Below, in pieces: positions 1 to 11,534 of a stretch of DNA of 64,000 nucleotides. The stretch is from Bimuria novae-zelandiae CBS 107.79. Lineage: Eukaryota; Ascomycota; Dothideomycetes; Pleosporales; Didymosphaeriaceae. How positions within the stretch are numbered: position 1 is the stretch's first letter; each line of letters starts with the position of its first letter. The stretch is from positions 1 through 64,000 of the forward strand of contig ML976669.1 of assembly GCA_010015655.1 (NCBI GenBank), given 5' to 3'. The translations under genes were made by a program, and so were the position numbers. Below the pieces are notes generated by a model, which did no database searches, was not told where the DNA came from, and saw only the letters and a list, made by a program, of their open reading frames with translations.

Positions 1-178
1 GAAGTCCACAAACCAGATGCCAGCCGACGGCATGACGAAGATCCTTCCTCGACAGAAGCATATCGAATTCGTACAGCAACTACACTTGGTAGATATTCGT
101 TCAAAGGTTCTTGAGATGGAGAAGGACACTTGAGAGATTCATCCTTACGTCATGGATTGACTACAGGATGAGGGGGTG

Positions 179-368
179 TGTGACGGTTTAATGGCTCTTA
201 CTCGATGAGATGGTTACTCCTACCCTTGCTTAGTTGCCACTCACCTTTCTGAGAGGGCTACACCTATCTGGGACTAGCGATGTTTACGCTCGTACACATA
301 CATACTCGGTAGCTTCTAGATAGTACACCCTCCAGCAGAAGAATTCCACAATCTTTTCTACTGCAACA
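179..368 (+). repeat. Degenerate solo LTR, copia-1 family
   Basis: This stretch aligns by eye, with many mismatches, to the 205-bp LTR of the copia element at 35318-41439. It begins TGTGACGG (family TGTCACGG) and shares blocks such as CTATCTGGGACTAGCG and CTAGATAGTACA in the same order. It is in the element's coding orientation. The outer end is eroded and I see no convincing target-site duplication, so the right boundary is approximate. It is the oldest-looking of the five LTR copies of this family in the window. Confidence 0.6.
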
Positions 369-798
369 GATGGACTCCATCGGTAGACGGCTCGGCTCAT
401 CAAAAGCTGTCATAACTAAAATTCGGTACGACAAGTTTCACGAATAATGCATAGGAGTAGTGTGTAGATGATGGAAGAGGAAGGAACGAGAAGAGGACGC
501 AAGTCGTACATGACATTTCTGGGAAGGGAGTAATGATACAGTTAGGAGGATCATGACACTTAAAAGATATATGGATTGCGGTGAATCATTGATTGCAAAA
601 GCTCTGTCTTGCCTGTTCGACAGATAATAAACCCTACTCGCTGATGCCCTCTGGTAAAGCGCCACCCATGCACCTACCCAAACGCGACTATCTGCGTGAC
701 TAACCCTCTGCCTACTCAAGCCGGTGGGCATCCATATGAGTACATGATTATGATACAGAACACACCCTTTCCACTCTTCATCGAAATTGGTGTCTCTC

Positions 799-3488
799 TT
801 ACGCAACCGCCTGTACTTCGGTCACACCATTCGCACCTTCTGTTTTCACCTCGCCGCCCTCGCCGCCCTCGCCGCTCGTTCCTTCCTGCAGTATCTCTGG
901 CTTCCACACCTTCAACAGCGCGCCAGCTTTTGGCTTCGCGCGGTCATTCTCCCTCCACAGCTCAGCCGTGACGTCAACGACAATGTCCTTGACAGGTGGT
1001 CGGAACATGTGCAGATATTGTAGTACCTGAGTCGCGAGACTGACGCGCTCCGGATCTTGCGCCATTTTCTTCACCTTGGCGATAATCTCGTAGTCAACGG
1101 CGGGGAGTTCGGAGTACAAGCGGATGAGACCTTTATCTGAGGGTGCAACGTACGGGAGTAGGCCGTCGAGGAGACGAAGTGCGCAGCGATAGTAATTTCC
1201 CTTTTGTGGTATACTGACGCCATTTGTACTTGCTTTGGATGATGATTTCGCGGACTGTGCGAGGATTGTATCGTTGTACCACTCTTCGTTCAGCCACGAC
1301 ACTGCCACGTCGATGCGCTTCTTCCAGTCTCGGATTACGTAGTCATACAGTAGATCTCGGATCGTATCGCTGATGGATAGATTGCCTTTCACGCTCTTTA
1401 CGGCAAATTCGTCGTTGATACCATCATATGGATCATCAAGACCAACGCTCGCGCGTGAAGCAAGTCTAGCTGCGATAGTGATCCATGCATCTCTTCCGTA
1501 ATCACTTCCAGCAAGGCGGTTGAAGCCACCCTTTGTGCCCTTGCCCTTTTCCTCGAGCTCGTTTATCATGCCAAACGTGCGGCGCACGGCCAATTCGCCA
1601 TGTTGTTGGACTTCTTCTGGGGTCAGAGGAGGGGGCTTGGGCAGTTCATAAGCTGTAGGTGTAGGGTGTGCAAGGTCGCCGACGCTATCGAGCCTGTTTG
1701 CTAGTTGTTCTTCGTCCTCAGGTTCGTAGTCGTCCGGCTCGTATTCGTCCTCATCGACGGGAGGTGCGGCAGGCGGCGGCGGCTGTCTTGGCATGGATTG
1801 GCTGAGCGCAAGATACCTAGAGCGGACGACCTGTTGAAGAGAAGAATGTCAGCGATGGCTTCATTTGAATATGGGGCGGCTCGGGGTACAAGAGCAGTCT
1901 GGTTGCGGTGGGTATACCCAGGTCGGGTCAGATCATACAATCACGTGAGACCACGTTCTGACTCGGATTCCGCCCGTGATAGACTGTGGAAGGTTGGCAC
2001 AGATAATTGCAGTATCACGTACATTGCATGCATCAAGCAACTTCTTCTCATCGACCGATTGTAACACGGGTATGAGAATCTGCGCGACAATCGCTGGATC
2101 TTGGAACATCTTGACGTCGAAGTTTGCTGCAGCATTCTCCGGGTCTACTGTAAATAGCTGGCGATAGCTCACGGGGCCCGGAGGTAAAGAAGGTGTTGCT
2201 GTAGGAGGAGTAGGGACGTGAGCTCCCAAACGTTGCCGTTTCGCAGCATCTAAACCGTCAGTAGGTTCACTTGGAGCGGGCCGTTTTCGGCTAGCCTCCT
2301 CGATTATATCTTGTCGCATACGATGCATGCGCTCCAAGAAGTGTTGGATTCGCCCATTATTAGGGTCGTTGGGCCTCTCAACGCCGTTCCTAGTCCAGTG
2401 AGTCTCCTTTTCAACCGATTTCACAGCTTGCACTGAAGCATACCTCTTGAGCACATTCACAAGCAAAGCTCGCGTTGTCCGCTCGATGGCCTTCATGTTG
2501 ACCTTATTTTTGGGCGTCATGGGCGAGTTGGCCAGCTTGAGAGGGTTGAAGTTCAACACGCTATTCAGAATCTTGTTGGCGCTGACTGGCCGTCGGTGCA
2601 TCAAGACGCCCAAGCTGTTGAGCACAGAGGTGACCAACAAAGCATCACTGTAGCCCGTCAGATATATCCCGGCGGCTGATGCCATGCTATCTGACCTATG
2701 ATCTCCATGTATGATATCTAGCAACCGATCTAGCAGACCTTGTCCTTCGGCCTCAAGCTGCACGTATGTCAAAAGCGGGTGATCGCGAGGTACGAGGGCG
2801 AGCGAAATGTCGCTGTGGTCGGGTCGCTGAGGTTTGTGAGCGGAATGCGTGTGCCTCTTGGGTACGGGCATAGTCACCCTAGGATCTATCACGCCGGCTG
2901 TCTGCACGAGCACCACTTGCTGTACGAACTTGACGCAACATATCCGGATGCCGGGAGGGGCAGTATTCATGCGATTCAGGATATTAGACTTGATTTCGGT
3001 CATAGTCTTCCAGTGTTGCATGTCGTTCGGGTCCGAGATTCTGCAAACACATTCAAACATGAGAGAGCGCTCTAGAAAGCAACGTTTCGGGAAGCATTGC
3101 AGGAGGGTCGCGCATACCACCAAGCCATCCGCCACAGATCCTGCGCATCTATCTAGCATGTAGGGTTCACTTACGTGTGCCGGTATACCAACGGATACAC
3201 CGATGCCGCGGCCTGAATAGCGCCTTTGACAATAGCTCGGTCGTGCACCTCCTCCAGGTAGCATTTGAGCGTGTCAAGGACCAGCAAGGCTATGGGTTGC
3301 TTCGCCTCTGACGACCACATGGGCGACGCAAACATCTCAGCTAGAAAGTCGGCTCCGAAGCGCTGCGTGTCGAGAGAAGCACCTGAATTGGGACCGATGA
3401 GGGGCAGCACGCCGGGCATCAAGCTGGGATAGTATTTGCTATCTGTGAGCGCAAGATCGCGCGCATGCTTCAGGTGAGTGTTCGTCAT
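799..3488 (-). CDS. PTA1: Symplekin/Pta1-like subunit of the mRNA cleavage and polyadenylation complex
   Basis: Pta1/symplekin is a HEAT-repeat scaffold of the nuclear pre-mRNA 3'-end processing complex. I read three exons: 3488-3175, 3040-1939 and 1830-799. They join in frame (314+1102+1032 nt) into 815 residues. The first intron has a GTAAGT donor and TTTGCAG acceptor; the second has GTATGA and TTCAACAG. The second donor is the least certain, because a GTC nearer the exon is also in phase. The N-terminal 350 residues resemble the symplekin/Pta1 N-terminal domain (RISDPNDMQHW, TGYSDALLVTSVLNSLG, NMKAIERTTRALL). A Lys/Arg-rich patch near residue 355 (KRPAPSEP, KRQR) could be a nuclear signal. 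A Pro/acidic linker (PPPPAAPPVDEDEYEPDDYEPED) precedes the C-terminal part, which has RTFGMINELE and GRDAWITIAARLAS. It is divergent to COA3 with 346 bp between the start codons. Family assignment is by recognition, without a search. Confidence 0.82.
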
Positions 3489-3834
3489 GATTGCCGTGGA
3501 GTGAAGCAGTGGAGCCAGATGCGCCGGGCTTTGTTGCTGTTATAAAGATACGGGTGAAGAAACACGCGCGCCTATGCCTAGTTGTTCTCCGCTAGGGGCA
3601 CTTTCATCCCCGGCCGTTCCTGCACAGTGACGAGGTTGAAGGAGCGCGAGAAGGGAAGGTGGGCATTCTACGTGGACGAAGGTGACGGAAGAAGGGAAGC
3701 TGCAGGTTGGTCATTGGCACGCGTGCTTGGGAAAGAGCGACCGGGTGCCAAGGCGCACGGGCCGCTGAGCCTCGATGATGGCAAGACTTGAAGAACTCCC
3801 CCGCAGAAAGCTGATCGCAACACGAGCAGTCACG
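3489..3834. promoter_or_regulatory. Shared divergent promoter region PTA1 / COA3
   Basis: This 346-bp interval separates the start codons of two divergently transcribed housekeeping genes. It is of ordinary base composition and carries no repeat that I recognise. I do not see a clear TATA box. A 69-codon open frame across it has no recognisable features and is probably chance. Confidence 0.5.
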
Positions 3835-4217
3835 ATGGGCTAGTAAGTAGGCTCTTATAGAGAATTATGAATGATGCTAATAGTTACAGCAAACCGTTCC
3901 AGTCGACCTACTACGACGCACGCATGCGGGCTTCTCCGGCCCTGCTGCGTGCTCGCGCCCCGTACTTGGTGAAGAACACCATCACCGGCTTCGCTATCTG
4001 CTCGCTGGTTATTGGTATATGTAGGCTCCTTAACATCCTCAAGAATCGCAATTTCTCACAATATGTAGACACATACACCATCAACGTCATCTCTCAGGAT
4101 GAATTCGAGGATGTCATCGTTCCCGACGAGCCCCTAAAACGATCGATCGCTCAGATGCAGCCACAACCCAGCACCACCCAGGACGTACAGCAGGCCGTCG
4201 CGGCCCGCAAACAGTAG
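3835..4217 (+). CDS. COA3: Cytochrome c oxidase assembly factor 3 (Coa3), mitochondrial inner membrane
   Basis: Coa3 is a small inner-membrane protein that binds newly made Cox1 and links its translation to complex IV assembly. I place the start at 3835, where ATGGGCTA is followed by a GTAAGT intron (3843-3889) with branch-like TGCTAAT and acceptor TTACAG. A second 54-nt intron (4015-4068) is a multiple of three without a stop, so an uncorrected reading keeps it as a false insert. The exons (3835-3842, 3890-4014, 4069-4217) give 93 residues. Family marks are visible: YYDARMRASPALLRARAPYL, VKNTITG leading into one transmembrane segment (about residues 36-56), then SQDEFEDVIVPDEP. An unspliced reading from ATG 3867 would lose the conserved start and is less likely. 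Confidence 0.88.
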
Positions 4218-5139
4218 AGTGTGCATCTCTGCGATACTGCAAAACAGTCAAATCGAGTTGCGACCCTCGACATTGTCAACGACGATCGCCGCTGTAAATT
4301 CTGTACAAACATTAGCATTGAGAGGCGTTAGGAGATACAATAGGAGGGAATATCACATTGTTGTATCGCATCACTAGCGGTTCACTTGTTGAACCCAACT
4401 TCTTGCACTCCAGTCAAACTTGTCACGGAATACTCAATGTATCGATTCACATTGCGGTTTCAAGGCGTCCTAAAAGCTCAAGTGAGAGTATGCGCAATGA
4501 AATGGCTTATTGGTCACCCGGTAGCAAACCCACCTGGGTACCCATCAACTTTGACTTCCAAGGCTGAGCTCGTAAAACACCCTCTTATGGATTTCTGCAA
4601 GAGAGCGTCTTCATATAAGCGTATCTAATGGTTCTCCGAGGACTAATTGTGGGCAGTCGGGATATTGATGCCGCTTCTACCCAACAGCTGGCAGGAGGGC
4701 TAGCACAATGTTACAACCTAATGCGACTTCACAAACCAGGACTGTGGGTCATACCAATAATCAAGCTTCCGGAGGTCTCCTTCGTCATCTCTTCCTACCA
4801 TTTTCCCGCAGGCAGTGAAGACACTGCGTTCTGTACACCATTGGGCATGTCCAGCGCACCTATTGTCAAATGATGGACGCACCACACAGGCTGAACAGAC
4901 AAAAGAGATGATTCTACACAATATCTTCACACAATCACTACCTTTGTTTCTACACAATGACAGGTCAAATCAGGTTCAGCATCCAGCACATTTAAAGGCC
5001 TACCCGCGCAAGGAAAGTCGTAAACCATACAAACAACTCCAACACTTCCTTCAAACCGAATGGAAAATCTAAAGCCAACATTTGAACTGCGAACTACCTA
5101 TCTAGATCACCCAAAAGATAACCCAAACCGATCTTAACT
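4218..5139. other. Intergenic, no supported gene
   Basis: About 920 bp of ordinary composition. The short open frames overlap on both strands and show no codon pattern, signal peptide or family resemblance. The last 100 bp (CAAACAACTCCAACACTTCC and similar C/A-rich sequence) looks like the 5' leader of the secreted-protein gene that follows. Confidence 0.6.
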
Positions 5140-5568
5140 ATGCGTCTGCTTACCATCCTCCTACTCGGCGCTCTCCCTGCGTTCACAGTCTCCGACGCAT
5201 CCGCCGACTGCGATATCTGCCCATCCCTCGGCGCCGGCCACGTCGGCATGTGGTCCCAGCCCTATTTCAAAGGCTCGAACTGTGTGTGTATCGAAGCTCT
5301 GAACAAGTGCACCGACCTCGCCGACTTCAACGACAAGACTGTCTCTTTCAGGGCCTCATCTGAGGGTGCCGGGTGCCGCTTCTACTTGCATGTCGGATGT
5401 ACGGGGGACGCCTACTACACGCCTGCGAACCGGGCAGATGCGAACCTCGGAGAGACGGCGGGAAAGAAGAATGAAGAGAAGCATACTATTCCGGGGAAGT
5501 TTAGGGGCGCTGCGACACATGGGAGCACATGGGCGGAGAATTTGAGTAGTGTGATGTGCTTTGAGTAG
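5140..5568 (+). CDS. Small secreted cysteine-rich protein, 142 aa, function unknown
   Basis: This is an uninterrupted 142-residue frame. It has a clear secretion signal (MRLLTILLLGALPAFTVSDA) with likely cleavage after ASA near residue 22. The mature part is about 120 residues with eight cysteines in the order DC, IC, NC, VC, KC, GC, GC, MC, enough for four disulfides. The middle (NDKTVSFRASSEGAGCRFYLHVGC) is loosely like the strand-turn pattern of beta/gamma-crystallin folds, which is a weak impression. Codon use is GC-rich like the other genes here. The start follows a C/A-rich leader and no intron is needed. Small, secreted and Cys-rich fits an apoplastic or effector-like protein, but no host role can be read from sequence. 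It is followed by 0.8 kb of gene-free DNA and then a transposon. Confidence 0.78.
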   Translation: MRLLTILLLGALPAFTVSDASADCDICPSLGAGHVGMWSQPYFKGSNCVCIEALNKCTDLADFNDKTVSFRASSEGAGCRFYLHVGCTGDAYYTPANRADANLGETAGKKNEEKHTIPGKFRGAATHGSTWAENLSSVMCFE

Positions 5569-6391
5569 AGCTCAGCCTGGGGAGTGTGTAGGGGAACTGT
5601 AGATTGAGAAGAAAGCAGAATGCAAAAGTTTTTTCGAACGAAAAGTAAGGGGCTACAATGCTACCTGGAGACAATGTGCAGAAAGTAGGTAGTGATCAAC
5701 TAAGTATAAAAAGTAGAGGTAAAATTGTGATACTCTGGAGAACTGTTCAAAAATGATCGTTGCAAAAAAAAGTGGAAGAAAAAAAGCTATAAGTCGTATG
5801 CTGTGTATCGTGAACGTACATCCCGTACAAATGTTCTTCACAGAAAACTCGGCTGCGTGTACCTGCCACACACACTCTCTGATATCAGCCCTCAACGATC
5901 AAGGCTCTGGGAACCCGTTAGTGCCTATGAATAATCGAACGAGTGAAACATAAAGGTCTTGGAAATTCGCATTTTCAGCGTGGCGTTTGTACAGGGACCT
6001 CGTGACGAGAAGTTCAAGGAACTACGCAGTGAAGATTATGCAGCCATTGCAAGCGAGCAGGCGGTACCTTCTCGGACAAGAAGGACCCTTAATTCTTGGC
6101 TCGTCGCGTATCTTTAGCACGCACAGCGGATACGCGAGGATCTTGCGGATGGATACTGGAGGAGTGTTTTCCAGGGCAGCCTTGGTTGTTGTGGTATCTA
6201 AAATTTGCCCAAGGTAGATTCCGTGTTCTGCGAGAGAGAGAACTGCGAAAGAAAATCTACGCAGAATCAGTGTAAAGAGTGGATGGATTCGGTTTGAGTA
6301 CCCTGATGACCACGGATGTGGAGCGAGTAGGATGGGGCGCTGCGGGATACACCGAGAACGAACGTTAGGCGCCACTTCCGTCTCAGCCGTA
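5569..6391. other. Intergenic, no supported gene
   Basis: I see no gene in this 820-bp stretch. It contains A-rich runs near 5760-5790. The TA dinucleotide at its right edge is one copy of the target duplication of the Pogo transposon that follows. Confidence 0.55.
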
Positions 6392-6398
6392 GTGTTTC

Positions 6399-6603
6399 TG
6401 TCGCGGTAAGCAGAGCTGGACAGTACGCAGGAAAATTGAAGGATTGAACTGAGGTTGTACTATCTAGGAACTACAGAAGGTATAGGTGCACAGGCACAAA
6501 CAACGCTAGTCCCAGATAGGTGTCATGCTATCAGAAAGGTAAGCTGCAGTCGAGTAAGGGTAGCTGCAACTATCGCACAGAGAAAGAGCTATAAACCGTG
6601 ACA
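6399..6603 (-). repeat. Solo LTR of copia-1 family inside the Pogo-1 terminal repeat
   Basis: This 205-bp LTR starts TGTCGCGGTAAGC and ends ATAAACCGTGACA on the plus strand, near-identical to the LTRs at 35318 and 41235. The five-base duplication GTTTC (6394-6398 and 6604-6608) proves insertion and later LTR-LTR recombination. The right GTTTC is at the same time part of the Pogo terminal repeat. Confidence 0.92.
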
Positions 6604-7269
6604 GTTTCGCACCACCCAATGCACGCTACGGGCCAATGCACGCGGAACACCAAATCACTCTTACAACAACAATGAGTTTCTGAACCATGCACGATAGCTG
6701 AATTGTTCTAATAATTCATTATATAACTAAACAAACTACTGCGAAAAAGATGTACTATTTAAATTTTAACGAAAGCTTAATGTTGCGGCCACCCCAGGTC
6801 GTAATTACGTGTAAAGGATTCTAGGTCTCCGCATCCTTAACCTCTGTAATAACCTAAACCCGGGCCTTTTTCTTTTATTATTTTAAGAGAGGCTTTAGGG
6901 CCTTCCTCTTTCCCTTTTAGGAAGGTTGTATAGCCTTCTTAGAGTTATCTTTTTTAATTCTTTAACGTTCCTAGGTAGCCTATTTCTTAGCCTTAATTCT
7001 CTCCCTTTCCTCCTTTTTCTTAACTCTTAACCTTTCTCTTTCTTCTTTCTTTTAAAGCTTAAGGACTTTTTATTAAGCCTTCTTTATCTTCGTACGAGCT
7101 CTTTTAAGTTATTACTCTTTTTCTTCTTGTTTCTTAATCCTCTTACGGAACCGGGCCTCCCTTATCTTTAAAGGTAACCAGAACACTGCACCACTATAGT
7201 ATTCCTTTCTCTATTAAAGGTTAAGAGTCTTGCTCTTCTTCTTGTGTTTCCTTATTAATAAAACAGCCT

Positions 7270-8690
7270 GCCGCAGGCCTTCTACTTCAGTGTAAAGGAG
7301 ATTATTTTAAACTATGATATAGTAGAGTAAACGTTAAAGCTTCTAAACGTCTTTACTACTCTAATCTTTAACTTAAGACTATATAATAGTTTCGATTTTG
7401 TGCTAGTCCTTCTTACTAAGTACTAAGGTAAAGCTCTCTCGTGAATCTTAAGGTTCTAGAGTTGATTTAATAAATTTCTTAAGGATAACCTCTCCGTTAG
7501 TTAGCCATATACTAGTGGCCTTAAAAGCTTTAAGAATAAGCTCTTCTCTAAAGGAAGAGGTCCAGGCCTGCTAAAATAAAAGAAAAAAGTCTCCTTTAAC
7601 TATTAGGACTAGTCCTTAGGCATTATAGAGGTGTTTTGTAAGCGCGTTAGAGTAGTCTATTAAGAGAGGCTTAAACATTACCACATCTAGTAGTTAAAGC
7701 CTGTGAGTTGAATGAGGAGGAAATACTATAAGCAGAATTCGATTCTGGTTACAGTAGTTAATAAAATCTATTATAATGTGAGATCTATAGCTATCTAGGA
7801 TAAGTAACCTCCATGCGCGTCTATCCTTTTAAGCCTTCTCTTTAGTGTATTAATTAAACACCTGTTCTAGCCATGCAAGGCCTATATCATTATTACTCTA
7901 TCTATTTAGAGATAAGCTAATAAAGGCCTTATGTTTTCCTGCTCGTACGCCTTCTACCCAAGAGGATTGGATAGATAAGTTGGCTAAGGCAAAAAGAAGC
8001 CCGGGCGGGAGAGAGGATCTATCACCATATATACATGCTAACAAGGTTATCCACTCTTAATTCCTATCTTAAAGAGCTTCTCTTACTTCCTTTCTATCCT
8101 ACATTGCTTTACTAAAGATCCTTTTGCTTCTTCTAATAATCCTAGTAAGGAAGCCTTTCTTATCCATATTATACAAGTGCTAAGGCTATATCTTGTATTC
8201 CTCTATCTTGTCATGCAGAAGTTAAAAGAATTACTAATATTTATCCCCTAAATTAGCTCTGTGTCGGTCACGGTCCATTCTAGTAGTCCAGTGTGATTCA
8301 ATATTATTCTTGTGCCGGGCGATAAATCGGGTAACCTAGTTCTAGCCCACGTCTTGTTTTGCTATCGCAGAGGCGAAATTTCGTACTATCTCCCTTATAG
8401 GTTATAGCCAACGAGCTGTAAGGCCTTCTATGTACTTTACAAGCTCTGCCTCTTGTTGTAGGTTAAGCTTTTAGGTGTTAGAGATACGTGTTGTTCTTAA
8501 GGCTATAATCCCTTTGTGCCGGCGCATCAGCGTTGTACAAACAACACTATACTTTTTCGCAATTATCGCGTAAAAGAAAGTTTCGCATAGCTCTAAGGAT
8601 TTAATTTCTTTAATTGCTTTGTTAATCGGATCTATATCGGTTGAGTTATGAGGCAGCGAAAATATGGTGTTGATTGAGGGGTAAAGTACT
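7270..8690 (-). pseudogene. Pogo-1 transposase remnant
   Basis: The N-terminal part is readable between about 8690 and 8480: INKAIKEIKSLELCETFFYA, then IIAKKYSVVCTTLMRRHKG. This matches the psq-type helix-turn-helix of fungal Pogo transposases (usual form IAKKYGVDRTTLSRRHRG), with changes of the kind RIP makes. Downstream the frame is broken repeatedly by TAA/TAG, and only fragments of the DDE region can be followed to about 7270. It is non-functional. Confidence 0.7.
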
Positions 8691-8737
8691 AGCGCGTGCA
8701 TTGGCCCGTAGCGTGCATTGGGTGGTGCGAAACACTA

Positions 8738-9652
8738 GCGCCTTCATCCTTCCTTCGACTTCCCACCATCACCATTGCCTCGAGCATCCCATCACATCCA
8801 ATTTACACAGGAACGCTGCGCTTCTCGACCGCCGGGCGCGGCATCTTAGAAGTGCGCATTCGAATGGCAATTCCCAAGACAGGCTGACAAACTTCACGCC
8901 CCTTGTCGTACCGCGTCTGGTTCTTGAATGGTTCCGTGTCCCGTCTGCAAAATGCAACGATATGTTAGCAATTTCGCACTAAGAGTTCTATAAACGGCGG
9001 ATTCTCTTGGACAAATTCCATCTTCCAGGGCCTACGCTGATCGTATCCGGTGTGGTGGGTGCCAAGGCTTATTTATCCTGCAATATCGACCATGCAGTCG
9101 TGCTCGCCCTGCACCTTCCCAGTTGGGCGGTAGAAGTCAGAATCCTCGCAGCATATTCCCCTCTCCATCCGAGCGCCAGAAAGGCATTGGATATTCATCA
9201 CGCCAGTCACTGCAGTTGGCACAGTGTCACAACGTCCAGATTTGGATTTGCACTACGTCGCCAACGAGCCTTCGAGATATTATGCCACCAATTCACCGAT
9301 CTTATTCTAGTACTATTCCCGCCTCACGCCAAGCGATATCGGAATATGCCAAGTGATTGCTGAGCCCAACCAGAAGCTTGATCCAAACAATCTCACCTGG
9401 GTCTGCCTTTTCGAGGTACGCGGGGTCATGGAGTGCCGAACCACCTTCCGCTTGAAGCCTCTTATATTGCTGTTGTATGCAGGAACCTGGCATACGGCAA
9501 GTCTGGAGCCAGTCATTTGCATACACTATCCATGAATTGCAATTGGCATAGTGTATTGCGCTATGATGAAGGCCCTGTATTTATAAGACAAGCACTGCGC
9601 GCATATGAGAATGTTTCAGCGGTTCTTGTCTCATCCCAATACCCGGTCCACC
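8738..9652. other. Intergenic, no supported gene
   Basis: 915 bp of normal composition between the Pogo-1 right end and the next start codon. Overlapping open frames on both strands show no recognisable product. I cannot exclude a degraded gene. Confidence 0.5.
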
Positions 9653-11212
9653 ATGAAGTACGCTGCAGCAATCGTTGCCCTTGCGACGGCGGGTTACGCC
9701 AAAGAGATTCCCAAGGACCCGGAACGGGCCGCCGAGCTCTATGACAGCGGCATCATGCATGAGAGGATCATGGCTGACAAGAACTTTCAATGGGACCGAC
9801 AGGAGCAGATGGGTGTCCTGAATGCGGTCGCTGGTGCTCAGTTCTCGGAGCTTCCGTTTGCGCAGTGCAAGAATGGATTGGCCGCTCCCTTGGACCCATT
9901 CCAGTCCAACAATGCCAGCACCAAGTTCCGCTGCAACAACGTGAGTTAATCCGAGATAATGACTCTGACTGAGTGCTCATGTGGACACAGATGAATCTCC
10001 ACCACTTCCTTCCCCACACCGATCTTGGCTCGGTTGTTGGCAAGGGCTCAAGCTCATGGGGTTGGGTCAGTGACGATGGTCGCGAATTCGCGATTATTGC
10101 TCAAGGTGACGGTGCTGCTTTTGCAGAAATCACCACAGCCGGAAAGCTCCGATATCTCGGTCGCCTTCCCCAGACCACTGGTATCGCCCCCAGCCAATGG
10201 CGTGAGATCCGTACATACAAGCACTACATCGTTGTCGGTAGCGAGGAACCCGGCCACGGCATTCAGATCTTCGACCTGAAGAAGCTCCTCAGCATCGACT
10301 ATAAGAAAGGGCCTGTGACCTTTAGCCCCGACACTGACCTTACCGGGTACTGGAATGATCTTCCACTCGGACGCGTGCACAACGTCGTACAAGGACCCAA
10401 AGAAAACAACTTCTTCTACGTGAACGGTGCCCAGCCCCGCAACAGCACGTGTCTCTCTGGTCTTATCTTCTTGGATCTGACGGATCCTTCCAAGCCAACG
10501 AGCCCCGGGTGCGCTAGGGACGACGGCTATGTCCACGATGCGCAGTGTCTGATTTATAAAGGACCTCACACGAAGTACCTTGGACGTGAGATTTGCTACG
10601 GGTTTAACGAAGATTCTCTCACCATTTGTAAGTATGAAAGTTCACACTGCTATGAATGGACAAGCGCTAACATGTACAGATGATGTTACCGACAAGAAGT
10701 TCCCCGAGACCGTCTCCATCACTTCATACGAGGGTGCCACTTACACTCACCAAGGATGGGTCCTTGACACTGAGAACCAGGAATGGTTGATCATGGACGA
10801 CGAGTACGATGAAGTTGAGGGTCGTGGGCCTGCAAGCAACGGTCGACCGGTTACCTTTATTTGGAATATCAGTGACCTTGAGCATCCTAAGCAAACTGGC
10901 TATTACCAAGGACCCAGGAAGACGATCGATCACAACCAGTACATCTTCGGCAAGTACTCTTACCAGAGCATGTACACCTCTGGTCTTAGCGTTCTCGATA
11001 TTTCATCCATCCCGTCCGAGCCCACTGGCCGTGGCGTTCGTGAGGTTGCCTGGTTCGACACTTACCCTGAGGACGATGCCCTTGAGGATGGAGGCTCTTT
11101 GAAGTTCAGTGGCTCCTGGAGCAACTACGCTGGCTTTCCTAGTGGTTTCATCCTGATCAACACCATGGACCGTGGTGCTTTCGTCGTGAAGACGCAGAAG
11201 CCTCTACCATAA
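9653..11212 (+). CDS. Secreted LVIVD-repeat / choice-of-anchor B family protein
   Basis: Three exons (9653-9940, 9991-10627, 10680-11212) join to 485 residues. The introns are 50 and 52 nt, with donors GTGAGT and GTAAGT and acceptors ACACAG and GTACAG; GCTAAC serves as a branch site in the second. The start at 9653 gives a signal peptide (MKYAAAIVALATAGYA) followed by KEIPKDPERAAELYDSG. The body shows repeated beta-propeller-like blade motifs: GWVSDDGREFAIIAQGDG, IQIFDLKKLLSIDY, GLIFLDLTDPSKP, TFIWNISDLEHPKQTGYY and GLSVLDISSIPSEP. This pattern is typical of LVIVD / choice-of-anchor B proteins, often labelled in fungi as regulatory P domain of subtilisin-like convertase. It should be extracellular. 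Its substrate or partner is not known to me. The reading frame is intact and unaffected by neighbouring transposons. Confidence 0.82.
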
Positions 11213-11534
11213 GGATCTTGATCTTAAGTATTAGTAATTATAATTCAATGATTCTATTGATCCCTTCAAGAAAGTACAAAACGAGTGGAACAGTTTTTCT
11301 TTTATGGTCTTCAACGATCTGAATAGATCATGCGACTCACAGCACCTGTAGAACGTGATGATTAATAAGTGGAAAAACTTCCTTGCAACATGTGTGCTAT
11401 TTGAGGAGGGTCGTTGGTTGATACGCCTTCTCTTGGTGAAATGAAGATCTGCAATATGTACATGAACCACGAGTACGGCCCCTACTCAAATATGATGCCC
11501 ACACGCGTCGACCGGCCGCTCCGCTTCTCTCTTG
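11213..11534. other. Intergenic between convergent gene ends
   Basis: No gene seen. The plus-strand gene ends at 11212 and the remains of the minus-strand aminopeptidase begin at about 11535, so this is a convergent 3' region. Confidence 0.5.

Larger units (their letters stand above)
6392..8735 (-). mobile_element. Pogo/Fot1-type DNA transposon (Pogo-1), RIP-degraded
   Basis: Long terminal inverted repeats flank the element. The right end reads GGGTGGTGCGAAACAC before TA. The left end is GTGTTTCG..., interrupted after seven bases by a solo LTR and resuming at 6604 with GCACCACCCAATGCACGC. Flanking TA at 6390-6391 and 8736-8737 is the expected duplication. Without the LTR the element is about 2.1 kb. 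Its inside is AT-rich with many TAA/TAG codons, while the outermost ~45 bp stay GC-rich and nearly perfect between ends. The transposase remnant lies on the minus strand. Confidence 0.85.

Noticed and set aside
3582..3791. 69-codon plus-strand open frame between PTA1 and COA3
   Set aside because: It lies in the divergent promoter interval and has no recognisable domain, signal or codon pattern.
3867..4217. 116-aa reading of COA3 from ATG 3867
   Set aside because: It includes a 54-nt in-frame intron and starts inside the first intron; the 93-residue spliced model restores the family sequence.
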